A stretch of DNA of 64,000 nt, taken from DASRBN01 sp035294305 (lineage in GTDB: Bacteria; Chloroflexota; Ktedonobacteria; Ktedonobacterales; Ktedonobacteraceae). Under the pieces are notes generated by a model, which worked only from the letters and a program-made list of their open reading frames with translations, was not told the origin of the DNA and did not search any database. The position numbers and the translations under genes were made by a program. Within the stretch, counting starts at the first letter, position 1, and the number at the start of each line of letters is the position of its first letter. The DNA is taken from contig DATGLD010000044.1 of NCBI GenBank assembly GCA_035294305.1, positions 18,373 through 82,372 on the forward strand, written 5' to 3'. Shown here piece after piece: positions 17,255-25,441 of this stretch.

Positions 17255-20170
17255 ATGGCATCCGTCCCATCAACATTAGCGCGACAACGCACCTTTCAAA
17301 TAGTACCCGCCATCGTCAAACTTGCTCGCTGGCGGCTAAGGCAAATGTGGCACGTCCTGTTCGTTACCTGGCTTGGCATAGTCGCCATGGTTGTACTGGC
17401 CTGCGCAATACCCCTGTTCTCGCAGGTTGCGATGACTGCCGGTTTGCGCAATGCCCTGGCCAGCGCACCGCCTGACGAGCAGAGGCTGACTTTCAGCCTG
17501 CTGAACGGCGCGCCTACATCCAGCTTGATTTCTCAGGCACAGCAGGATATCGAGCAGGCAGTCCATAGCAATCTCGCTTCCTACATCAATGGCCCGGCGC
17601 AGTTCTCGGTGCATACGCCCGCGCTGAATATTCTCCCTGCGCATGAAACGACAGCGCCGGCGCAAAGTACAGGGCCGCTCATCAGTCTGACCGGCTACGA
17701 ACTCAACGCGGTAGGCAATCAGATCACCGTCCTGCAAGGACGATTACCGGCCACAAGTAGCAACGGGATCGAAATAGCCCTCACTCAGGCAACTGCTAAC
17801 GCCTTGAAGGTCGGCGTTGGATCGGTAATTACCGCGCAATTCCCGCAGAGCGTGGGCAGCGAGACATGGGCGCTACACGTGGTGGGCATCTTCTCTCTGA
17901 AACCAACCTGGCAGGGCCTTAACACGTTTCAACCACAAACTATAGATAGTGGAAACATCTATCAATCGCTGGCATCTAGCCAGGCATTGTTGCCAAACAT
18001 TGCATCCATACAGGTACAGGTAGCTATTGGCAACAAGAGAGAGATTAGCAAGGGTGACCTGTTCGCCTCGTTCTTTCGCCTGAACTGGAGCTATGCATTT
18101 GACTCGTCGCATGTCGATATCAATAATCTGAGCGCGCTCACGCAGGCGGCAAACAATACAGAATCGCAAGCAAACAATGCGCTCGACAACTTGCCTGGCA
18201 CGCTCTTGGGACCCCAGTTTTCAGGCGCGCTTTTTGACATACTGCCCCGGTATGCGACGAGGGTGGACGTAGGCGAAGGGCTCGTCTCCATCATGCTCAT
18301 TTTGACGCTCGGGCTGGTCCTCTTTCTGGTAAGTATGATGTCCACCGCGCTTGTTGAACGCCAGGCCGCTACCATCGCGATATTGCGCAGTCGCGGAGCT
18401 ACCCGCCGCCACATCTTCGGCACATTCGTCACGCAAGGCATCGGATTGGCTATAGTCGCGTTGCTTATTGGGCCGTTCATCTCCATTTTGCTGGTGCGGC
18501 TCCTTTCGCAACTCCTGCTGCCATCCACGGACCTTGCTGCGCTGGATGTGCTGACAGGCAATCTCATATCCACGGTGCTCAGTGTCTGGTGGGTTGATGT
18601 GCTGGCCGTATTATGCGCAGTAATCGCCGTGATCATCGCGGTTAGACGCGCCACGGCGCTGGATGTGCTGGCGTTTCGTCGCGAATCCTCGCGCTCAACA
18701 CATCGCTCGCTCTGGCGGCGTCTCAACCTGGATCTCTTCACCGCCGTGCTCATCTGCGCCGGTTACGTGGCCTATGCCTACCTTGCGGCATACTATACAC
18801 AGTATTCTGATCCTGGCTTAGGTATTGCGCTTGCCCTGCTCGCTCTCGTAGCGCCGCCCGTAGTGCTGACCGCGGGTCTCACCATCTTTCTGCGGCTCTT
18901 CCCGCTGTTATTGCGCCTGGGAGCGTGGCTTGCCTCACGCGGTCGCAAAGCCCCTGCCCCACTTGCCATAGCGCAGATGGAACGCGCGCCACGCCCGACC
19001 ACGCGCATGATTTTGCTACTGGCGCTCGGCATCTCATTTGCCTTCTACACGCTCACCTTCATTGCCACCCAGCAGCAGCGCGTCATAGATGCGGCGGCAT
19101 ACGAAGTAGGCGCGGATTTCAGCGGCCCAGTTTCACCGCCGGCACAGACGCAAACACTGGCCCGGCAAACTGCCACATACCTGCATACACCAGGTGTCGT
19201 TTCCGCAACGCTGGGCTACCAGGGCTCGGTTTTCTCGCAGCAGGATGGCACAACAACTGAACTTGTCGGTGTAGACGCCAGTAACTACGCGAATACGGCG
19301 GACTGGTACTCGCAGTACGCGGATCAATCGCTTCCCAGTCTGATGGCCCTGCTCGTTTCACATCGCGCCGATGCTGCCGCGCACGATGCGGTCTATGCGC
19401 TGGTGGATGACAATACCTGGAAGGACCTGAATCTCTCGATTGGCGCGACCTTTATCCTGCCTACGGTCGATGGCTACAGCACGCACTTCATCATAGCCGG
19501 AAGGGTGCATAATATTCCGGGCGTTTATGATACTCCTGGAACAGATGGCCTGCTGTTCGACTACCAGAGTTACGCGACCGTCTACGCAAAGGATACCGGC
19601 GGAACGCTATCGCCGAATTACGTCTGGCTGCACACGCGAGACGATGCCGCTTCGCTTGCCAGCGTGCGCCATGCTTTTCCAGGTCTGCAAGATCGTCGCG
19701 CCATCACCAGCAACATGCAGGACGACCCATTGCACATCAACATTCTCAACATGTTAGGTATCGGCGTGATAACAGCCCTGCTGCTTGCGCTTGTTGGCAC
19801 GCTCTTCTCAGCATGGCTGAATGCCGGCGGACGATTGACCAGCTTCGCCGTCCTGCGCGCGTTAGGCATGGCTCCACGCCAGATCGCAGCCGTGCTGCTG
19901 TGGGAACTGGGCAGCATTTGCATCGCCGCGCTCCTACTCGGCATTGGCCTGGGCTACTTCCTGACCCTGCTGATCAAGCCGGTACTCTTTGTTACCGACT
20001 TCATCGGAGGCATCAACAACTTTACCCCTATACAACTCATCCTGCCACAATTCCAGTTGGCGATGGTACTGGGTGCGGTAGTTGTCATCTGTATCGTCAC
20101 GCTCGCGCTCATGGCACGACTCGTTTCACGTCCATCGCTGAGCCAGACCTTACGACTCAACGAAGACTAG
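17255..20170 (+). CDS. FtsX/MacB-type ABC transporter permease
   Basis: A 971-residue permease. An N-terminal membrane helix (about 35-58) is followed by a large extracytoplasmic domain (to about 340), then a FtsX core (about 345-480, with VERQAATIAILRSRGATRRH typical of the family), two middle helices, another helix (about 588-610), a second extracytoplasmic domain, and a C-terminal FtsX core (about 838-955, with AVLRALGMAPRQIAAVLLWE). The two-core layout fits lipoprotein- or peptide-export ABC systems. The ATG has GAAGGAGG upstream at good spacing. It is followed by two ATPase genes on the same strand. Confidence 0.9.
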   Translation: MASVPSTLARQRTFQIVPAIVKLARWRLRQMWHVLFVTWLGIVAMVVLACAIPLFSQVAMTAGLRNALASAPPDEQRLTFSLLNGAPTSSLISQAQQDIEQAVHSNLASYINGPAQFSVHTPALNILPAHETTAPAQSTGPLISLTGYELNAVGNQITVLQGRLPATSSNGIEIALTQATANALKVGVGSVITAQFPQSVGSETWALHVVGIFSLKPTWQGLNTFQPQTIDSGNIYQSLASSQALLPNIASIQVQVAIGNKREISKGDLFASFFRLNWSYAFDSSHVDINNLSALTQAANNTESQANNALDNLPGTLLGPQFSGALFDILPRYATRVDVGEGLVSIMLILTLGLVLFLVSMMSTALVERQAATIAILRSRGATRRHIFGTFVTQGIGLAIVALLIGPFISILLVRLLSQLLLPSTDLAALDVLTGNLISTVLSVWWVDVLAVLCAVIAVIIAVRRATALDVLAFRRESSRSTHRSLWRRLNLDLFTAVLICAGYVAYAYLAAYYTQYSDPGLGIALALLALVAPPVVLTAGLTIFLRLFPLLLRLGAWLASRGRKAPAPLAIAQMERAPRPTTRMILLLALGISFAFYTLTFIATQQQRVIDAAAYEVGADFSGPVSPPAQTQTLARQTATYLHTPGVVSATLGYQGSVFSQQDGTTTELVGVDASNYANTADWYSQYADQSLPSLMALLVSHRADAAAHDAVYALVDDNTWKDLNLSIGATFILPTVDGYSTHFIIAGRVHNIPGVYDTPGTDGLLFDYQSYATVYAKDTGGTLSPNYVWLHTRDDAASLASVRHAFPGLQDRRAITSNMQDDPLHINILNMLGIGVITALLLALVGTLFSAWLNAGGRLTSFAVLRALGMAPRQIAAVLLWELGSICIAALLLGIGLGYFLTLLIKPVLFVTDFIGGINNFTPIQLILPQFQLAMVLGAVVVICIVTLALMARLVSRPSLSQTLRLNED

Positions 20171-20171
20171 T

Positions 20172-20196
20172 AAGGGCGACCACAAGGGTCGCCCTT
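20172..20196 (+). repeat. Hairpin between permease and ATPase genes
   Basis: AAGGGCGACC (20172-20181) pairs with GGTCGCCCTT (20187-20196) across a five-base loop, directly after the permease stop. The same GGGCGACCACAAGGG core occurs in the long hairpin element at 44861-45264. There is no T-tract, so it is more a repeat or mRNA-stabilising hairpin than a terminator. Confidence 0.6.
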
Positions 20197-20227
20197 CCCA
20201 CAAGGTGTTTCCAAAAGGAGAAACATT

Positions 20228-21352
20228 ATGCAAAAGAACCTGGTGACATGCGAAAACCTGATCAAGATATACAAAACCGACGATATCGAGGTGGTAGCGC
20301 TGCAAGGGCTTGACCTGGAAGTCGCGTCTGGAGAAATGATCGCGCTGGTGGGTGCATCCGGCTCCGGTAAAACCACCCTGATGAATATCCTGGGGGGACT
20401 CGATACACCCAGCGCCGGGCGTGCGAGGGTCGATGAATACGATCTAACGCGGTTGAACGAGGAGCAGCGCACACGCTATCGCAACCTGGTGGTTGGTTAC
20501 CTGTGGCAGCAGAGCGGGCGCAATCTCCTGCCTGATTTAACGGCAGCTGACAACATCGAGCTTCCGCAGGTGCTCAATGGAACCGGTAGAGCGCCCAGTA
20601 CGAAACGCACGCAGGAGTTGCTGGCGCTGGTTGGCCTGGCAGCGATGGCAAAGAAAAAGCCCGCGCAGCTTTCAGGCGGAGAACAGCAGCGTATCGCCAT
20701 TGCCGTAGCCCTCGCTAACGAACCCATCTTACTGCTTGCCGACGAACCCACGGGCGAACTCGACTCTGTAACGGCTCGCGAGATCATCGCCTGCCTGCGC
20801 CAGATAAACCAGCAGCTCGGCCTGACCATCATCCTCGTCACGCACGATGTCGCCGTCGCCTCGGAAGTCGACCGCACGCTTGCCATACGCGATGGCCGCA
20901 TAAGTACTGAGACCATCCGGCGCAACCAACCGCTGGCAACAGAGATTGGTTCCAACGGGTCGGGCGTGGCAAGTACAAGCACAGCTATCGGACTCTCACT
21001 GGAGACCCATGCCGAGTCCATCTTCATCGACCGCATCGGTATCCTGCAACTGCCAAAGGACGTAACTGAGCGCGTTATCCTGGATGGCCGCGCGGATGTC
21101 TCTATCGCCGCTGACCACGTCGAACTCTGGCCCATCGACACGCTCGATGATTCAAGGAACGATGCAGCTTCAGCCGGAAAAAGTGCGGTAATCGGCCTCT
21201 CTCTGCACACTCATCGCGAATCTATCCTGGTTGACCATGCCGGACGCCTGCAACTGCCAAGAGAAGCGTTGGAACGCATTCCCTTTCACGGGCGAGCGCG
21301 GGTCCAGGTCATCGATAACCACATCGAACTCTGGCCCCTAACAGAGCTGTAG
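20228..21352 (+). CDS. ABC transporter ATPase (LolD/MacB type) with duplicated C-terminal beta-hairpin module
   Basis: A 374-residue protein. Residues 1-230 are a standard ATPase: Walker A GASGSGKTT (42-50), Q-loop, signature LSGGEQQRIA (148-157), Walker B LLLADEPTGELD, H-loop VTHD. It then carries two copies of a module of about 50 residues (254-304 and 322-372) sharing IGLSL-TH-ESI, a D-G-LQLP core, a GRA-V strand and HIELWP/HVELWP. The D-x-x-G-x-LQLP pattern resembles AbrB/SpoVT swapped-hairpin folds, an inference. Such a tail is not part of LolD. It lies between the permease and a second ATPase. Confidence 0.9.
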   Translation: MQKNLVTCENLIKIYKTDDIEVVALQGLDLEVASGEMIALVGASGSGKTTLMNILGGLDTPSAGRARVDEYDLTRLNEEQRTRYRNLVVGYLWQQSGRNLLPDLTAADNIELPQVLNGTGRAPSTKRTQELLALVGLAAMAKKKPAQLSGGEQQRIAIAVALANEPILLLADEPTGELDSVTAREIIACLRQINQQLGLTIILVTHDVAVASEVDRTLAIRDGRISTETIRRNQPLATEIGSNGSGVASTSTAIGLSLETHAESIFIDRIGILQLPKDVTERVILDGRADVSIAADHVELWPIDTLDDSRNDAASAGKSAVIGLSLHTHRESILVDHAGRLQLPREALERIPFHGRARVQVIDNHIELWPLTEL

Positions 21353-21484
21353 GGGTCGATTGATTGCGGGCATCGCCCATGATGAGTTTTCACGACCAAA
21401 ATCGGTCATCCAAGCGGTCCAGCCCATGTCCAACATGCACCAATATTAGAAAAAAATCGAGCAATTAGAAAGGACCATAAACAC

Positions 21485-22183
21485 ATGACAGAATCAACGA
21501 GCATAGCTACCACGATAGTCGAGGCGCAAGGCATCACACGTGATTTCCAGGCGGGGAGCGTCATAGTCCACGCGTTGCGTGGCATTGATCTCCACATCGC
21601 GGCAGGAGAATTTGTCACATTACGCGGGCGTTCAGGCTCCGGCAAGACTACACTGCTGAACATTCTGGTTGGCCTGGATGACGCGACGCAAGGCCATGTA
21701 AACATCCTGGGGCGCGATCTATCACAAATGAACGAAGCGGCTCGTGCCGCGCTGCGCCGCGAGAACACCGGCATCCTTTTCCAGAATGCTCACCTCTTTC
21801 CGGCATTGACGGCGCAGGAGAATGTCGAGGTGGCGCTGCGCCTGCTCGGTGTTCCGGGCAGCGAACGCATAGATCGCGCTCTTGAAGCCCTGGAACTTGT
21901 CGGCCTGGGCGCTCGCATCCGGCACCGCGCTATGGAGCTTTCCGGCGGCGAGCAGCAGCGGGTCGCACTGGCGCGGGCGCTTGTGCATCGACCTCATTTT
22001 GTCGTGGCCGACGAACCTACAGGCAACCTGGATTCAACGACGGGACAAACAATTGTAAGGTTGTTGCGCGCTATTGTGCGGCAAACCGGCATCGGATTGC
22101 TGGTGGCGACCCACGATGCCGTGGTGATGTCGGCGGCAGACCGGGTTTTGCAGATACACGATGGAATGATTGTGGAGCAATAA
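21485..22183 (+). CDS. ABC transporter ATPase (LolD/MacB type)
   Basis: A 232-residue ATPase with Walker A GRSGSGKTT, signature LSGGEQQRVALARA, Walker B VVADEPTGNLD and H-loop ATHD. Unlike the preceding ATPase it has no extra C-terminal modules. RBS AAAGGA lies upstream. The two ATPases and one permease suggest either a heterodimeric nucleotide-binding pair or alternative partners for the same permease. Confidence 0.93.
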   Translation: MTESTSIATTIVEAQGITRDFQAGSVIVHALRGIDLHIAAGEFVTLRGRSGSGKTTLLNILVGLDDATQGHVNILGRDLSQMNEAARAALRRENTGILFQNAHLFPALTAQENVEVALRLLGVPGSERIDRALEALELVGLGARIRHRAMELSGGEQQRVALARALVHRPHFVVADEPTGNLDSTTGQTIVRLLRAIVRQTGIGLLVATHDAVVMSAADRVLQIHDGMIVEQ

Positions 22184-22208
22184 CGGCAAATTTTTGTTAG
22201 AAAAGGCG

Positions 22209-22238
22209 AGAGATTCTGAGCGACAGCGAAGAATCTCT
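22209..22238. repeat. AGATTCT...AGAATCT hairpin repeat, downstream of ABC operon
   Basis: AGAGATTCT (22209-22217) and AGAATCTCT (22230-22238) form a nine-pair stem with a GAGCGACAGCGA loop. Copies of the same family occur at 25402-25428, 51272-51345 and 58805-58830. It could act as a weak transcription stop after the ABC operon. Confidence 0.6.
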
Positions 22239-22308
22239 GTCTCCTTTCATCCGAGTCACTTCACCTGAGCTAACGGACTCATAGGTAGTAATCATCGATG
22301 TATATGCC

Positions 22309-22338
22309 TTGACAAGTATATACTCTATGGGGTATACT
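22309..22338 (+). promoter_or_regulatory. Promoter with embedded palindrome, upstream of VOC gene
   Basis: TTGACA (22309-22314) and TATACT (22333-22338) with an 18-base spacer form a near-consensus sigma-70 promoter. The spacer contains the perfect palindrome AGTATATACT (22315-22324), and the -10 repeats part of it, suggesting an operator, plausibly for the ArsR protein encoded at 22968. Confidence 0.65.
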
Positions 22339-22378
22339 AAGAAAGTAGAACCTGTGTTCAAAACCATTGCGGATGTGC
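22331..22378 (+). pseudogene. Remnant resembling the 5' end of the downstream arsR-type gene
   Basis: About 45 bases (GTATACTAAGAAAG, then a frame reading EPVFKTIADVLERR) align with the start of the ArsR gene at 22954-23000 (ESVFEIIAEPNRR), including the non-coding bases just before its ATG. The ATG is replaced by TAG. It looks like a duplicated, decayed leader plus 5' end. The alignment was made by eye. Confidence 0.45.
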
Positions 22379-22464
22379 TCGAACGCAGAGATCTATCAAT
22401 ACCAACGCAAAGGAAGATTAGACGACGCGGCCCAAACCGCGCACATAGCACAAGGAGAAACGAA

Positions 22465-22857
22465 ATGAAAATCAAACTGACCGGCGTATACGTAGACGAC
22501 CAGGACAAGGCCCTGCGCTTCTATACAGAGGTACTGGGCTTCGTCAAGAAGACCGATGTCCGCCAGGGTCCATATCGCTGGCTGACCGTGGCCTCACCTG
22601 AGGAACCGGACGGCACTGAGCTGCAGCTGGCGCTGAACGACAACCCCGCGGCCAGCGCGTACCAGCAGGCGCTCTTTCAACAGGGCCAACCCGCGGCCAT
22701 GTTTTTCACTGACGACGTCAAGGGAGACTACGAGCGGATCAAGGCCCGTGGCGCCGAGTTCACGATGCCGCCCACCGGCGTGACCGGCTCGACCATTGCG
22801 ATGCTGAACGACACCTGCGGCAATCTCATTCAGCTTACCCAGTTGGCACGCTATTAA
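22465..22857 (+). CDS. VOC superfamily (glyoxalase/bleomycin resistance-like) protein
   Basis: A 130-residue single VOC domain with paired beta-alpha-beta-beta-beta units: DDQDKALRFYTEVLGF near the N-terminus, ELQLALN in the middle, and MLNDTCGNLIQL at the C-terminus, where metal ligands usually lie. Substrate unknown. ATG 22465 was chosen because AAGGAG (22452-22457) is at good spacing; the longer frame from 22309 crosses the promoter and the arsR-like remnant. Genomes often place such genes next to ArsR and SRPBCC genes, as here. Confidence 0.9.
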   Translation: MKIKLTGVYVDDQDKALRFYTEVLGFVKKTDVRQGPYRWLTVASPEEPDGTELQLALNDNPAASAYQQALFQQGQPAAMFFTDDVKGDYERIKARGAEFTMPPTGVTGSTIAMLNDTCGNLIQLTQLARY

Positions 22858-22967
22858 GGGCGACCGTTCAGCAGGATGGCAGCGCGGTGGGCGCCAGCGC
22901 CTACCGGTGCTGGGTCATCCGGATTCACCGGTCGCTGTGGACGATCTAAGGAGTGTACTATAAGAGC

Positions 22968-23318
22968 ATGGAATCCGTGTTCGAAATTATTGCGGAACCG
23001 AACCGCCGCGCGATCTTGAGCCTGCTGGTCTCGTCACAGCAGTCGGTTGGAGAGATCGGACGCCAGCTTCATATGTCGCAGCCAACCGTGTCAAAGCACC
23101 TGCGCGTGCTGCGCGAGGCCGGCTTCGTGGAAGCCACGGTGGACGCGCAGCGCCGTCTCTACCGCCTGAAGCCGGAACCGCTTCAGGAGGTGGATGCGTG
23201 GCTGGCCCCGTTCCGCCGGTTCTGGTCCGCTCACCTGGATGCGCTCGAACGCCACCTCGACCGCATGGATCAATCACCCCCAACAAAAACGAAAAGGAAG
23301 GCAAGGAGAAGACGATGA
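22968..23318 (+). CDS. ArsR-family winged-helix repressor
   Basis: A 116-residue regulator with the ArsR fold: IAEPNRRAILSLL, recognition helix region MSQPTVSKHLRVLREAG, wing VDAQRRLYRLKPE. No metal-binding cysteines are visible, so it is probably of the non-metal class often paired with SRPBCC proteins. A basic tail (TKTKRKARRRR) ends the protein. ATG 22968 was chosen by family; GTG 22953 is possible. Its stop overlaps the next start (ATGA). Confidence 0.93.
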   Translation: MESVFEIIAEPNRRAILSLLVSSQQSVGEIGRQLHMSQPTVSKHLRVLREAGFVEATVDAQRRLYRLKPEPLQEVDAWLAPFRRFWSAHLDALERHLDRMDQSPPTKTKRKARRRR

Positions 23319-23881
23319 CCAATCGCGAGCAGTATACACCGGGTCCGGCCAGCGGAGCGCAGGTACGAAAGGACGGAGAGAAGTGGACGCTCATTCTCAC
23401 GAGAGAACTGCGTCACTCGCCGGAAAAAGTCTGGCAGGCGCTTACGGAACCGGCGCACCTGCGCGAGTGGGCTCCTTTTGAAGCCGATAGGAGCCTGGGT
23501 ACGGTGGGGGCCATGGTGAAGCTCACCACGGTGGGAGCGCCCACGCCACAGGTTACCGAAACGAGAGTGACGCGAGCAGACGCGCCCTCGGTGCTTGAGT
23601 ACAACTGGGGTGACAACGTGATCCGGTGGGAACTCGAAGCCTCTCGTGGCGGCACGCGCCTGACGCTGTGGCACAGCATTGATCGCCGCTTCATCTCAAT
23701 GGGTGCTGCCGGGTGGCACATTTGTTTGGATGTTCTGGATCACCTTCTCAGCGGAACTCCCACCGGGCGCATCGTGGGTGGCGAGGCAGTGAAGTTCGGT
23801 TGGCCCCGGCTCAATTCAGAGTATGCCCGGCAATTCGGTATTGAAGTTCCCAGCCCCCCACCCGACGTCGCCCAATCCTGA
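23315..23881 (+). CDS. SRPBCC/AHSA1 domain protein
   Basis: A 188-residue START-like protein: WTLILTRELRHSPEKVWQAL, then HLREWAPFEADR, ending with a helix-rich part. It binds hydrophobic ligands or acts as a chaperone-like partner in known relatives. ATG 23315 with AAGGAG at 23303-23308; the four-base overlap with the ArsR gene indicates one operon. The frame upstream of 23315 is a shadow of arsR. Confidence 0.9.
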   Translation: MTNREQYTPGPASGAQVRKDGEKWTLILTRELRHSPEKVWQALTEPAHLREWAPFEADRSLGTVGAMVKLTTVGAPTPQVTETRVTRADAPSVLEYNWGDNVIRWELEASRGGTRLTLWHSIDRRFISMGAAGWHICLDVLDHLLSGTPTGRIVGGEAVKFGWPRLNSEYARQFGIEVPSPPPDVAQS

Positions 23882-24067
23882 AATGGTTCAAGCGCAATAT
23901 TACCATATCCGGAGAATCCCTCTAGAGAGCTGGAGTTCCACATTCCGGCTCTCCAATAGCTTGCCCTGATCCCCTTTAGCGTGTTACTATCTTTCAGGAA
24001 GAATAGTTTGCAATAGCTGAAATGCTCAGGCTATCTGCATGACCACCCATACCCGGATGGATTCCCA

Positions 24068-25402
24068 ATGAAAACACCGGATCAGCAAGCACCAATAACT
24101 GGCTTACAGGGCCGCGCGCAGTCCAGAAGACGCGAGCGCTCGCGCCCGCGTTTTCGTCGCATGTCGCCTATTTTCCGGCTCTTAGCGATCCTGGGACCGG
24201 GCATCATTGCTGCCAACGCGGGCAACGATGCCGGCGGAGTAGCAACCTATTCCTCGGCAGGAGCCAGTTATGGCTACAATCTGTTGTGGGCGCTCGCGAT
24301 CACTGCCATCTTCGTAGCCATCGTACAGGAAATGTGCGCGCGTATGGGGGCGGTAACCGGCAAAGGACTCTCCGACCTGATTCGCGAGCAATTCGGAGTG
24401 CGCTGGACGGTACTGGCCATGCTGGCGCTCCTGGTCGCCAACACCGGCGTGACGATCTCGGAATTCATCGGTGTCGCTGCCAGCGTCCAGGTACTCGCGA
24501 ACGACCCGCATACCCCGCTTATTTACCTGGTGGTTCCTCTTTCCGGCCTGATACTCTGGTGGCTCGTCACGCGCGGAACCTACCGGCGTGTAGAGATCGT
24601 TTTCTTGATTATCTCGCTGGGCTTCCTGGCCTACATTCCTGCTGCTTTTGCCGCGCATCCCAACTGGCACGAGGTTGCCAAAGGCTTTATCGCTCCTCGC
24701 CTCAACATGGATGCAAACTACTGGCCTACCACTGCGGCCCTCGTCGGTACCACCCTCAGCCCGTATATGCTCTTTTACCTGCAATCGGCCGTCGCCGACA
24801 AGGGTATCCGCATGGATGAGTATGTGTATGAGAAAGTTGATGTCTATAGCAGCACCGTTTTCTCCAATATCATCTCAGCGTTTATGATTATCGCCACCGG
24901 CGCAACGCTCTTCGTTGCTCACCAGGTCGTCAACACCGCGGCTGATGCGGCATTTGCTCTGCGCGCATTCGCTGGCCAGTACGCCTCGCTGCTCTTTGGA
25001 CTGGGCCTGTTCGGAGCCTCGCTGCTGGCCGGCGCAGTTTTGCCGCTCACCACGGCCTACGGTATCTCTGAGGCTTTTGGGTTTGAACGCGGCGTATCGC
25101 GCAGCTTCCGGGAAGCTCCCGTCTTCCAGTCCATCTTTACCGGCATGATCGTCCTGGGCGTGATTGTCTCACTCATTCCAGGCTTGCCATTTATTCAAGT
25201 GCTCATCATCCTGCAGGATGTGAATGCGGCCATGATGCCGATCCTGCTCGTCTTCGTTATCCTGCTGATAAACAATCGCCGCTTGATGGGCCGCCGTGTA
25301 AATAAAACCGCCTCCAACATCCTGGCCTGGATCACGACCATCTCCGTCACGTTCCTGGTGGTTTTGTGGTTGCTCAATGCGATTTTCGGCGTGGCGCTGT
25401 GA
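24068..25402 (+). CDS. Divergent Nramp-family divalent metal transporter
   Basis: A 444-residue protein with 11 predicted membrane helices after a basic N-terminus. Helix 1 reads GPGIIAANAGNDAGGVAT and aligns with the Nramp DPGN motif, but as D54-A-G-G57. Helix 6 reads TTLSPYMLFYL where Nramps usually have MPH, giving S231PYM. The metal-selecting Met and the His are therefore absent. This suggests a subgroup with different ion preference (Mg or others), an inference. The upstream 186 bases hold one imperfect hairpin but no clear riboswitch. Confidence 0.87.
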   Translation: MKTPDQQAPITGLQGRAQSRRRERSRPRFRRMSPIFRLLAILGPGIIAANAGNDAGGVATYSSAGASYGYNLLWALAITAIFVAIVQEMCARMGAVTGKGLSDLIREQFGVRWTVLAMLALLVANTGVTISEFIGVAASVQVLANDPHTPLIYLVVPLSGLILWWLVTRGTYRRVEIVFLIISLGFLAYIPAAFAAHPNWHEVAKGFIAPRLNMDANYWPTTAALVGTTLSPYMLFYLQSAVADKGIRMDEYVYEKVDVYSSTVFSNIISAFMIIATGATLFVAHQVVNTAADAAFALRAFAGQYASLLFGLGLFGASLLAGAVLPLTTAYGISEAFGFERGVSRSFREAPVFQSIFTGMIVLGVIVSLIPGLPFIQVLIILQDVNAAMMPILLVFVILLINNRRLMGRRVNKTASNILAWITTISVTFLVVLWLLNAIFGVAL

Positions 25403-25428
25403 AGATTCTGAGCGAAGCGAAGAATCTT
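25402..25428. repeat. AGATTCT...AGAATCT hairpin repeat between convergent genes
   Basis: AAGATTCT (25402-25409) pairs with AGAATCTT (25421-25428), loop GAGCGAAGCGA, starting at the last base of the Nramp stop codon. Same family as 22209-22238. It lies between convergent genes and may serve as a bidirectional terminator. Confidence 0.6.
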
Positions 25429-25441
25429 TAGGTATTCCCGG

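Noticed and set aside
22309..22464. Extended N-terminus for the VOC protein
   Set aside because: The added region overlaps the promoter and an arsR-like remnant; the ATG at 22465 has a good ribosome site and matches family length.
23882..24067. Manganese or magnesium riboswitch before the Nramp gene
   Set aside because: Only one imperfect hairpin (GAGAGCTGG with CCGGCTCTC) was found; no conserved riboswitch core could be recognised.
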